This document shows, piece after piece, positions 33,006 through 43,613 of a stretch of DNA of 64,000 bases. The DNA is taken from positions 1 through 64,000 of the forward strand of contig WNNJ02000940.1 of the NCBI GenBank assembly GCA_012934845.2. The letters are read 5' to 3'. Source of the stretch: Pomphorhynchus laevis. Taxonomy: Eukaryota > Acanthocephala > Palaeacanthocephala > Echinorhynchida > Pomphorhynchidae. How positions within the stretch are numbered: position 1 is the first letter of the stretch; each line of letters starts with the position of its first letter. The notes under the pieces were generated by a model. The model ran no database searches and was not told the DNA's origin. It worked only from the letters and a program-made list of their open reading frames with translations. The position numbers and the translations under genes were made by a program.

Positions 33006-33185
33006 TTGTTCATTTATTCATCCGTGAATTTTTTAATCGATAAAAATCGTCAAACTTTCAGTTTTACTTAAAACAATATTAAGCTTGACGCAATTAATGA
33101 AGAGTTTATTAGAACCCATCAAATATTCATAACACATGCGCACTTGCCCTATGTTCTTATTTATTAACATATTTGTTTGCTATAG

Positions 33186-33229
33186 ATTATTCTGATCATG
33201 GTCATAGAGACTTATCAGATGTTCAATAA
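33186..33229 (+). CDS. Possible alternative terminal exon of the host gene
   Basis: Good acceptor tttgtttgctatag, then 2 nt + 14 open codons to TAA in the phase required after exon 8 (G|AT gives Asp). Encodes YSDHGHRDLSDVQ. AATAAA overlaps the stop. Very short, so chance is a real possibility. Confidence 0.25.
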
Positions 33230-33307
33230 ATTTTGCTTATTGTAAATACAACTTGTGATATCACAATTCAATATTTATTAATTACAATTTTACTTGAACA
33301 GTTAAAA

Positions 33308-33500
33308 AGAGCTATTAAAAAAATTTAAATTGTAGTTATTTTATTTTTATAAACATTTTCAATAAAATGATTTGATTTGTAAAATACGTTCTGACTACAA
33401 ACTGCTACTTTATTGTGTAATTCACTAAAATATTTAAATTTTTGAAGAAAACAAAACATTTTAAAAAATTGAAGGATTTTTGTAATTTCTTGGATCAATC
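33308..33500. repeat. Second block of the inverted repeat
   Basis: Reverse complement of about 35207-35394 (gatttgatttgtaaaatacg, gactacaaactgctacttta). Its distal part is also a direct copy of 32720-32815. Confidence 0.65.
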
Positions 33501-33502
33501 AA

Positions 33503-33745
33503 ATCAGCTAGCTGAGTCTACGTATTTAATATAATTATAAAATAAACAAAACATAATAATGCTAAATCAAAATTTAATAATTAAATAATAAAATAAATAA
33601 TTGTTTTTAGATTTTCTATAATTTAAATCAAGTTAAAATAAAAAATTGAAATTTAAAATAAACGTCATTTTTATGAATTGACTAATAAATAAAAGACGTA
33701 GCAACATACGTAATAAATAGCAGACGTCGTATCAATAACATTTCA
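33503..33745 (-). mobile_element. PLE terminal-repeat copy (partial)
   Basis: From tcagctagctgagtctacg to tgaattgactaataaataaa. Very close to the reference copy, lacking the RNA-fold region. Confidence 0.7.
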
Positions 33746-33884
33746 ATTGATAAGTTTGTCTATATATTTCAATTTATATATTATATATTTCTATTTATAT
33801 ATAATTATATATAATATATCATTTTATATCATTTTAATATATAAAATATCAAAATTTAATAATTAAATAATAAAATAAATAATT

Positions 33885-34172
33885 GTTATAAGATTTTATA
33901 TATAATAATTAATTTTTAATAACTAATAATTAGTTTTTTTACTTATAATTAGTTATAATAATTATAACTAATTAGTTATATTATAACTAATTTTTATATA
34001 ACATTTTATATAATTTATATCAAGTTAAAATTTAAAATTGAAATTTAAAATAAAAGTCAATTTTTATGAATCGACTTATAAATAATATATGATTATCAGA
34101 ATAAGAATTATAGGTCATTAGGAGGAATTGCTATGCTATCAGGTTTCGGCCCCTAACTCTTCTATTCAATCG
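33885..34172 (-). mobile_element. PLE terminal-repeat copy
   Basis: Includes atttatatcaagttaaaat, aataagaattataggtcatt, aggaggaattgctatgctat and ggtttcggcccctaactc. Cut within the RNA fold before the second arms. Confidence 0.7.
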
Positions 34173-35017
34173 AGTTATAATATGAGTCATAACATCGAGT
34201 TATAATATGAGTCATTTATAAATAATTATTGGAGCTGGATCAAAGAAAACAAAAATTATCTTAATGATAATATTAACATTAATATTTTAATAATTTAAGA
34301 AATTTATTATCCGCACAATAAACATTTATTGTGCGGATAAATGCTTCGCCTCATTCTCTGTTACCATCATCAGAATAATTTATAAATAACAAATCCGTTA
34401 ATGAATAGTACAATATTACTGGTTTATTTTAGACTATTTTGAAAGTTTTAATAAATACTTTTCATAAGATCGATAAACTCTTATTTGCAATTGACAGCCT
34501 TTGCATTTGGCGGATTTATCTTAACATCAAATTATTCTTTACCATTTGTAATATTTGGTTTCGTAAATGAGTGTCATCACTTATAAGATTATTGAAAATA
34601 ATCGTCATTGATTATTGAAAATAATAATTTGTATTGATAATTTATATTATAAGTAATTATTAATTTAAATTATTAAACTAGTATTGAGGCAATCTCATCC
34701 TCTAATTAGATCATTATAAAGAATACAATTACAAATATCGTAGTATATACATTATGAATTTTATTATATTTAATAAAAGTATATTATTTTTAATTATAAT
34801 GTAAGATGTTGCATATTGCAATTCGATGTGAATTTGGCGAGTGCCTATCAAGAATGTTTCTGGTGTGCACATGTCAAATTATTGGATTTATTATTAAATA
34901 AATTTACAAAATTTACAAAGTGAATTTAAATAATTCATACCACAAATGTGAATATTAATTACTCATTTTTAATATTTGATAATAATCCATTATTGATAAA
35001 GAATTATTGGAGCTGGA
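34173..35017. other. AT-rich intron sequence
   Basis: Begins with two copies of atcgagttataatatgagtcat. No gene recognised. Confidence 0.4.
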
Positions 35018-35394
35018 TCAAAGACAAAAGAAAATTTTTTATTGATATTTCGCTAACCTCTGTTAGCATCTTCAGAAAATCACAATTTTCTGAAGTAATT
35101 CAAAATTATAATTTATTGTAGAAGTTGGCGAAATATCAAAAAATGTCCACTTTTTATTGATCCAGCTCCAATAATTATTTATAAATGACTCATATTATAA
35201 CTCGATCTTGATCTAAGAAATTACAAAAATGCTCAATTTTTTAAAATGTTTTGTTTTCTTCAAAAATTTAAATATTTTAGTGAATTACACAATAAAGTAG
35301 CAGTTTGTAGTCAGAACGTATTTTACAAATCAAATCATTTTATTGAAAATGTTTATAAAAATAAAATAACTACAATTTAAATTTTTTAATAGCT
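35018..35394. repeat. Inverted repeat, right arms with complete MITE
   Basis: Counterpart of 32716-33005 and 33308-33500. Contains a MITE from ttattggagctggatcaaag to ttgatccagctccaataatt (about 35010-35170). Confidence 0.7.
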
Positions 35395-36179
35395 TCTATA
35401 ATGTGTACATAAATTCAGCATCATAAAGATAATGTACGCTTTTATATTGGGACAAAGATAAGAATTCGAAACCCACCGGTATTTCTGTCTGATCATATAA
35501 ATATTTTGTTTTGTATCAAATAATTAATGTCTATCACATGCAATGTACCATTAAATATCTGAAAATTAATTTTGGAGCGATGATATACTTTTCAATAATT
35601 CGTACGTTTAGGTAAAACAGTTAGAATACTTCATATATATAAATATGCAGATTTAAATACATTTTTGTAGATGAATTCCAGGTTTGGTTAATTTGAGTAC
35701 TTGTGGGCGATTCCATTTTCTCTCTTAGTGGCATCAATGCCTATTTGTGTAAAAACAATGTAAATTGAATGGGAGTGGTGAGATAAACTCCCTAATAAGA
35801 ACGAAGAAGGTATTGCAATTTAATTCCTTGCATCCAGTTGACAATAAGTGGTGAAAACGACTGTGAAACAGTGATTGATTTAAGAATAGCATCATCTGAT
35901 ATGTAGCAATGTGTTCGTTAAACACTCGTGTGTTTGATAATAACTGAGCTCTTAACCTACAATATACAGAAAACTTAAAGTATCGTCTAAAAGTAAAAAC
36001 TTAAAATATCTTAATTTATTTTAAAACTTAAAGTATCGTCAGACAAAAGTAAAATAAATGTTCTAGCGACTTAACATGAACTTTATCTAGTCGTTGCTTG
36101 AAGATGTTGAAACCCCGGAGAGTTATTCAGTAAAATACTAACGAAAAGGTAGCTATGTTTGAATTTGATTATCTAGAGT
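35395..36179. other. Intron sequence, nothing recognised
   Basis: A splice-like pair (ctctcttag at about 35729, gtgaga at about 35777) encloses about 48 nt with stops in all three frames; rejected as an exon. Confidence 0.4.
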
Positions 36180-36740
36180 AGTATCAAAATAGAATGCCTG
36201 ACACGATTCTGCGATTCCATTGTGACTTCATTGTATCACACAAGACTTCTTTCTGTCCATCTCGATTTTTTGATCAGTATAACCAGATAAGAGACTGAAA
36301 CACACATCAGCCTTTATCGCAAACCGGTATTTAATGTCATCCGCCCATTGAATCTTTCACAAATCGCATAAATATAAACAGCATAATAATCGCGGCCAGC
36401 CTTAATTTCCTAAAAAAATTAAAGATAGTCAATGGTTAAGATACGTAAACGACGTATTTATGCTGCTGTATGATCGTACACCCTCACAAAACATTCCACA
36501 AACATTGATGCGCACGGTCTTGCGATACAATGTTGACTCATGTTGATAACTTATCTCACTCCATCTTGTTTTTGAACGTCAATATAACTAGACAAGAGAT
36601 GGAAACCTGCAAAAGCCCTTATGGAAAACTGGGTATATAATGGCATCCAACCATATGACCTCTCAACTATTGCATATTAAATATCAAGTGAAAAAGACTT
36701 TACAATCTCGACCAAACTCAATTCTTCAGCTATAGTATAC
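36180..36740 (+). pseudogene. Canonical Penelope RT fragments
   Basis: The + strand reads RYVNDVFMLLYDR (catalytic YxDD region, decayed) at about 36430-36480. This is preceded and followed by pieces of the region behind it (YRKP, a 'fix'd HxxRPL-type text). Same PLE type as 18.2 and 26.4 kb. Order of pieces suggests a rearranged copy; clearly a fossil. Confidence 0.5.
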
Positions 36741-37144
36741 TTTCTCCGTGTGTGAGTTACACGAAGAAAATGTATCGTTGTGTGAGTTATCGTTTTATGA
36801 ATTAATACAGTTTCGTAAGAAATGATGTGATCAATTTTAAATGTCATAAATTATCTAAAATACTCAATTTATAATAATAAACCAGCATTGCAATTAAGAT
36901 ATGCAAACCAATTTTATTTATTATTATTAATTTTGCATTCTCATAAAGTTAAAAGAACCCACAAGACATTTTTATAATTTATAAATATAAAATTTAAGAT
37001 TATGCTACTGTTTAAAACACGGATAGTTGCTTAAAGTTATCTGCTTGCATAAATTTTATTACAAAGCAAAGTAGTTTTCTCACGTATCTTTAATGCAATA
37101 ATTAAAGATAAAAATAAAATTAGACTGCATGGAATTAAAATCGA
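36741..37144. other. AT-rich intron sequence
   Basis: Nothing recognised before the inverted duplication. Confidence 0.4.
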
Positions 37145-37214
37145 TAAATTGTGTTTTATTTAAATACAATTTTATCATAATTGTCAAATATATAAATAAC
37201 CAGATTAAGAGCAT

Positions 37215-37420
37215 GCTTCAGCATGCATGATCATGTATTTGACCCCGCTTCTATGTTGGATCGAGGAAAAGAGTCGTAAACCTGATAACATAGAAGCTCC
37301 TCATGATGCCTTATAATCCTTAATCTAATACATCGTAGGTTATTTATTATTAAACATTGAATGAAATTTAAATCGATATCTTTTGATATAGATTGCTACA
37401 TAACTGTAGACTCAGTTATA
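37215..37420 (+). mobile_element. PLE terminal repeat in the left arm
   Basis: Carries the RNA-fold region with a compensatory change in stem B: CTTCTATG (37248-55) and CATAGAAG (37289-96), against CTGCTATG/CATAGCAG in the reference. Followed by gtagactcagttat, as in the reference, and then by the PLE-internal sequence 37430-37800, which ends in a second partial repeat. Confidence 0.7.
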
Positions 37421-37429
37421 TGATCTGAT

Positions 37430-37810
37430 TTGTTCTACTGACAACTTATTATTGACTAGTGAAATTTGCTTTACTGGTAATATAACCTCTGTCAGAAATA
37501 CTGAAACTATGTATTCTTGATACGATATTATTTTTCTGCTGATTTTCATGAACGTTTGACGAATTCTTTCTTTTCTTATAATGGAAAATTATTAATCAAT
37601 AAAATATTATTAAAATATTATATTTGAAATATATAAATCAACAAAATATTATTAAAAACAAATTTAAACTATTAAGCAAAAGGTTTTATGGAATGATTTA
37701 TTATCAATCCATAAATGGAACAATTTATGGATTGATAATAGACAAGATGCTTTGTATTTGAATAAGATTAACTATATAATCAAATTTCATCATAGGAAAT
37801 ACGTCATGGC
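37430..37810 (+). mobile_element. PLE internal remnant (coding end)
   Basis: Contains the C-terminal coding tail (aaatttaaactattaagcaaa, corresponding to ...KFKLLSG at 14.75 kb), then the start of another terminal repeat (tttgtatttgaataagatta). The reverse copy is at 39477-39857 and a further copy at 50040-50530. This is a shortened unit bounded by terminal repeats. Confidence 0.6.
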
Positions 37811-38339
37811 ATTAAAATCGATAATTTTTTATTTATTTAAATACAATTAAAAAATAAAAATCATAATAATTCAAATAAAAATCATCAAATAAAGAATATG
37901 CTTTAGCATATGAAATATAAAAATGTGAAATAATAAGTTGCCAGTAATTAATATAAATAAAAAGTTTTGATTTATAAATCAAATTCGAATTCTGTTATCA
38001 CAATTGGTAATTTATGGTAACTCGAGTATATATTCATCAGATCTGCTATCAAGCTGTTTGCTTGTACAAATTCCTTTGCCCTTTTCACAATTATCCCGCC
38101 ATCTTTTAAGTCATTTACAATGGTTTTAATTTCTGGTAGGTTTTTGACATAATAGAAAGCAGAATTAAGCCAACTCCCCCATCGAGTAACTACTGTATCC
38201 GGTGGAGATCCTATGTCCGCGAACATTGAACGACGTTCCATCGATTTGACCGTTAAATTTTTTACGCATCCAATCAAGTTATCTACATTTTGGAAATGTG
38301 CCCTAATACGTAAAGCACAATAACGACCTTTATTGTCAA

Positions 38340-39315
38340 TTGTGCTGCACCAGTGTTCGCTTCGACAAGAGATATTTTGTCGATAGTCACAGGAACACCT
38401 TGAAGCACCAACATCATTTGACGACGGCTATCTCTGGATCAAAACAAACGTTTATAAAACGAGCGAACGGATTTGGCAAAGAAAATTGTACACAACTTTC
38501 TGTCTGCCAAAATACCGTTACACAAATTAAGAAATCCACAATTGCGATCACTTTTTCAACATTTAGGAGTTCAGCTACCATGCGAGCATACCTGCCGAAA
38601 TTAAGTCGCTCTCGAAGCTGAAGAAAATTTTAATTTTATAAAGAGCTTGTTGCAGCAGAAGCAAGTTTTTATGATTGTGGATGAAACTACAATCCGTATG
38701 AAACATTTTGTAAATATTATGATGGGCAGCATAGAATCTCAGAATAAATATTATCTAGTAAGATGTGCGGTGATAGAAGGCCATGTCAACTCACAGGCAA
38801 GTGTTCAAACGTTCGACGACCTGATTAGAAAGATGGATATGAGAAGAGATTAATTCAATCTTTTTCTTTCAAACGCAGCTAGTTACATGGTATCTGCCTA
38901 AAGGACTTTGAAGGATCTCTATCCACAGCTTTTTCACATTACTTGCTTTTGCCACATGCTACACAATTGTGCTTTACGTATTAGGGCACATTTCCAAAAT
39001 GTAGATAACTTGATTGGATGCGTAAAACATTTAACGGTCAAATCGATGGAACGTCGTTCAATGTTCGCGGACATAGGATCTCCACCGGATACAGTAGTTA
39101 CTCGATGGGGGAGTTGGCTTAATTCTGCTTTCTATTATGTCAAAAACCTACCAGAAATTAAAACCATTGTAAATGACTTAAAAGATGGCGGGATAATTGT
39201 GAAAAGGGCAAAGGAATTTGTACAAGCAAACAGCTTGATAGCAGATCTGATGAATATATACTCGAGTTACCATAAATTACCAATTGTGATAACAGAATTC
39301 GAATTTGATTTATAA
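38340..39315 (+). pseudogene. hAT-like (BED-finger) transposase fragment
   Basis: Three open stretches on +: 38340-38621 (CTSVRFDKRYFVDSHRNTLK, a BED-type finger remnant), 38647-38853 (FMIVDETTIRMKHFVNIMMG, the DExT-type catalytic start) and 38908-39315 (FHITCFCHMLHNCALRIRAH, then VVTRWGSWLNSAFYYVKNL). This order and the HxxCxxHxLHN...TRWGSW signature match hAT-like transposases common in insects. Frame breaks separate the blocks. Its 3' half is duplicated in reverse at 37972-38321. No terminal inverted repeats of the original transposon were identified. Confidence 0.65.
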
Positions 39316-40142
39316 ATCAAAACTTTTTATTTATATTAATTACTGGCAACTTATTATTTCACATTTTTATATTTCATATGCTAAAGCATATTCTTTATTT
39401 GATGATTTTTATTTGAATTATTATGATTTTTATTTTTTAATTGTATTTAAATAAATAAAAAATTATCGATTTTAATGCCATGACGTATTTCCTATGATGA
39501 AATTTGATTATATAGTTAATTTTATTCAAATACAAAGCATCTTGTCTATTATCAATCCATAAATTGTTCCATTTATGGATTGATAATAAATCATTCCATG
39601 AAACTTTTTGCTTAATAGTTTAAATTTGTTTTTAATAATATTTTGTTGATTTATATATTTCAAATATAATATTTTAATAATATTTTATTGATTAATAATT
39701 TTCCATTATAAGAAAAGAAAGAATTCGTCAAACGTTCATGAAAATCAGCAGAAAAATAATATCGTATCAAGAATACATAGTTTCAGTATTTCTGACAGAG
39801 GTTATATTACCAGTAAAGCAAAGTTCACTAGTCAATAATAAGTTGTCAGTAGAGCAAATCAGATCATATAACTGAGTCTACAGTTATGTAGCAATCTATA
39901 TCAAAAGATATCGATTTAAATTTCATTCAATGTTTAATAATAAATAACCTACGATGTATTAGATTAAGGATTATAAGGCATCATGAGGAGCTTCTATGTT
40001 ATCAGGTTTACGACTCTTTTCCTCGATCCAACATAGAAGCGGGGTCAAATACATGATCATGCATGCTGAAGCATGCTCTTAATCTGATTATTTATATATT
40101 TGACAATTATGATAGAATTGTATTTAAATAAAACACAATTTA
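38966..40142 (+). repeat. Right arm of the 1.18-kb inverted duplication
   Basis: Mirror of 37145-38321; the spacer is 38322-38965 (644 bp). Includes a PLE internal remnant (39477-39857, minus) and a PLE terminal repeat (39867-40072, minus). Confidence 0.9.
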
Positions 40143-42208
40143 AGTCATTTATCTTTTATAATTATGTACATAATATATACATAATATAATAATATATTAT
40201 GTGTATATTAATATATATTATATATTTATAAGATATAATATATTATATCATATCATATCTATATTATATAATATAGATATATTATATTAAGATATATAAT
40301 ATATATTATATATCTTAATATATACATATTTTAAAATAGGTTACTATAAAAATACAATCATACAGACAATATTTAAATAAATAAATCAACACAATATTAT
40401 TAAAAATAAATCATAAACATGGATCCAATGTTTTTTTATATAAATGAGGAATAAGATCTGAAACCTTATAACATAGCAGTTCTTTCTAATGACCGCTATT
40501 CCTTATTCTTATACATCGTATATCATTTATTAGTCAAATCATTAAATTTGATTTTTATTTTTAATTTTAATTAAATATTCTATCGTTATATAAATATAAA
40601 TTGTATAAAATCATTTATCTTTTATAATTATGTATCTTTTTAATTTATATTTATAAAATACATTCTAAGTTAGCATAATACATCCTATAATTTTTAATTA
40701 TATAATTAATATAATTAATATATAATTAATATGTATCTTTATTTTTAATTTATATTTATAAAATACATATTTGATCTGGTTTATTAAAATAAAATTTTTA
40801 TTGTAAATGTAAAATATATAAATCATTAAAAATATTATTAAGAATAAATTTAAACTCTTAAATTGTATTTTCAATATCATTTGCATATATTTTGGATCCG
40901 CTGCCTTGTTGGATCAAAGATAAAATCATAATCCTAATAAGATAGAATTCACTCCAGGTTACCTACCTTTAATCTTAATTATAATTTATAGTATTTTTAA
41001 TCGGTTTATAAAAGTGATGTGTTATGAAAAATCTTATCTTCTCTATCTTCTTATCTTCTTAAATATCTGAATGATGGTATTTTAATATTACGATATTAGC
41101 ATTTTTTAATTTATGTATTGTACAAAATACGAAGATTCAGTTAATTGGGCTGATTCCTTAAATGGTAGATTACGTGCTGCTTTCATATTCTTCTTCGATC
41201 TTGCACTAATTTCGTGTGTAAAGTATAAACTTTGACAAGTTATCCGTTGTCTTCTATTCTGATAATAACGCAAATGGCAGAATGTTGAAACGGACAGTTG
41301 TTGTAGGCATTGTCTTCTAGAGTATTGCAGTAAACGATGTTTTGCCTGTTACTAATACGTTAAACTTTTCTACGAATGCAAGATTGTATAATATTATAAG
41401 CATAGATTTGCATTGCTATCTGATTAATATCAATCTTATTCATATATAGATCAGGTTCAAATATCACTCTATTAGAGGACAAGTGGGTGGAAACTAGCTA
41501 TCGTTTAAATCATTAAATGATTTTTATTTTAACTTAGATGTTTCCAACGAGGATGTTAAAAGTTTTTCAGTTCTTCTAGAATGTTTATTTAAATGAAATT
41601 TCAAACATCTGCTCCAATAAACAGATGATCCAGTAAAATATTTAAAGTTGAGTTTTTCAGATCACAAAACTAAACTACTTTGCAATAAATAAAAAAAGAA
41701 TATCTTAATCTAAAAAATAAATTGTAATTCTTATTTTTATAAATTTAGAAATCAATTAATATAGAAATATATGAATTTATAAATATAAATATATTATTTA
41801 TTAAATTAATATTTATATATAATTTTGAATCGATTAATATAGCATGTATTAAAAAATGGTTGTTACATTAAAATTGAAGAAAGAGAATATCTTAATTAAA
41901 AAAAAATAATTTTGAACCCCTTGATTTTATAAATCAATTAATATATAAATATATGAATTTGTTTATTATTAATTATTAATTGAATTACAATAAAAATTGG
42001 TTATTACATTATATTATTTAAAGAATCTGTATGACTATATAATGTTTTTTATAATATTTATACCCAGTTTCTAAATGAAGATAACTGATCTTTTAGATGA
42101 TGGGATGTGTCATAAGATATCTGCTACGTTTCAACGATTAAACATAGCAGAGGATTTATAACAATTATGTAGTAATTCTTTTTTCCAAGGCACTAAATCT
42201 ATATATAT
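40143..42208. other. AT-rich sequence with PLE-repeat debris
   Basis: 40160-40330 is an A/T microsatellite-like run (atatattatatc). 40335-40640 and 40830-41150 hold diverged PLE coding ends and terminal repeats on + (aaccttataacatagcagtt; gaataaatttaaactcttaa; ttggatccgctgcc). 42078-42180 holds a reversed scrap (ctgctacgtttcaacgatta...catagcagagg). 41150-42070 has nothing I can name. Confidence 0.45.
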
Positions 42209-42554
42209 ATCATGAATCTCAAAAGAGAGTGAGACCAATCCGCGTGAAATACGTTGTAATCATTGAAGTCAGACGCAGAGGAACGGAACGGTAGCAAGTA
42301 CCGTTTCGTCATCACAATGACTATTCAGTGCCAGATACCTCCCTTTACTGGATGCAGAGGAGGACTGGCAGACGGTACACGAGTCATTGTATGAAGTACC
42401 AGCAAGATCTGGTAACTTCACATTGAGTGCTAAATCAGCACCACTGCTTCACCAAATAGAATCATTAGCAAAGGCACTTGCAAATGCCAGCGCTGGTCTC
42501 TTGAATATCGGCTAACTTAAATATATCGGCTAACTCTCTTTTGAGATTCATGAT
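42209..42554. mobile_element. Short non-autonomous element with 22-bp TIRs
   Basis: About 346 bp bounded by atcatgaatctcaaaagagagt and its exact reverse complement. Interior landmarks shared with the cluster at 29.5-30.3 kb: ctggatgcagaggagga, gtatgaagtac, caaatgccagcgctgg, atatcggctaac. The best-defined member of the family. It carries the hammerhead-like core on the minus strand. The tatcggctaact phrase is doubled near the right end. Confidence 0.75.
42287..42328 (-). ncRNA. Hammerhead-ribozyme-like core, copy D
   Basis: Minus strand: CTGAATA (one of the conserved core positions changed), stem II GTCA-ttgtga-TGAC, GAAA, perfect stem III CGGTA-cttgc-TACCG, then TT at the cleavage position. 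Stem II and III pair fully, although their sequences differ from copies A and B. Confidence 0.5.
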
Positions 42555-42602
42555 TTAAGTAACATTATAAAAAAAACATGGATACAAATAGTGGAAATTA
42601 CT

Positions 42603-43262
42603 AGTAAAAACAAAAATTGTACGTATTATACAAATCTAGATTTAGTAGATATTAAAGAAGCGTTAGTAAAATTAATTAATCTTATATTCGGAAAAAGATA
42701 TACATATATATGTTATAATAATTATAACGCCTATCTAACAAAAATTAAACCATCAAGTAAATATAAATATATGTATAAAATTGAATTAATAGAATCCTTA
42801 AATATTTTGATAAATCAAAATTATTTAAATGTAGGGACATCTATATTTAGACAAGTAAAAGGTGTTCCAATGGGTTGGTAATAGTAGCCCAATTATAGCT
42901 GACTTGTTTTTAAGCTTTATAGAATATGAATTTGTTCATAACTGTTTAAAAAATAAATCTAAATTATATAAATATATGAAATATATGTTTACATACATTG
43001 ATGATATATGTGTATTTAATTCTAATAATTTCTATTCAATTAATGAACAAATTTATCCAGAAAGCCTTATTCTTAGAAACCAATATTGATTATAAAGAAG
43101 GTGTATATCTAGATATGAACATTTAATTAAGATTAACTAAAACTACTGTTAATTTATATTGTAAAGATGACATATTTAAATTTACAAGAAACATATTTTT
43201 GCATGAGCATTCATGCATACCATATGATATAAAATATAATACATTAATGTTGAAGAATTGCA
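42603..43262 (+). mobile_element. PLE RT copy (GVPMGGNS family), broken
   Basis: Closely follows 13955-14600: YTNLDLVDIKEALVKLINLI, SIFRQVKGVPMG, NSSPIIADLFLSFIEYEF and TYIDDICVFNSNNF. It is cut at about 43262 near EILRIA, where unrelated sequence begins. A few breaks in frame; high similarity to the 13.9-kb copy. Confidence 0.75.
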
Positions 43263-43432
43263 AGGTAGGGATTTTATTTGAAAATTTTTACAAATTTTCA
43301 GTCGCTCCTAGCGACCTTCTTTAGGCAAAAAAGTCAAAAATTCAAACAGTAAAATTACAACTACACAACACATATACACTTACAACAAAAACATCAAAGA
43401 ACTTTTTACAGAAAATTACAAAACACAAGTAA
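43263..43432. other. Unassigned sequence between PLE and LINE
   Basis: Contains a hairpin gaaaatttttacaaattttc and gtcgctcctagcgac. It could be the end of a small element; not recognised. Confidence 0.3.
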
Positions 43433-43613
43433 GTAAGTAAGGGTTTTATTAATAACTATATAACTGATAAAAAAAACTTAAGAAACAAAAACATGCAAAA
43501 GAAAACTTTAAATAGAAGCTGTTCACGACGTGTATTTTGAAATCTTCAACTTATATTCACGGCCTCAGGTCCAGAGGGATCTGAGCCCCTCGACCACACC
43601 AGCGCGCCGCCCT

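Larger units (their letters stand above)
37145..38321 (-). repeat. Left arm of a 1.18-kb inverted duplication
   Basis: Position x here pairs with 77287 - x in the right arm (38966-40142) throughout, so there are no indels; I count roughly ten substitutions. Contents, read outward from the centre: the 3' half of the hAT-like transposase (38277-37972, minus), AT-rich sequence, the PLE coding end and a PLE terminal repeat. Confidence 0.9.

Noticed and set aside
35730-35777. Exon between ctctcttag and gtgaga
   Set aside because: Stops in all three frames.
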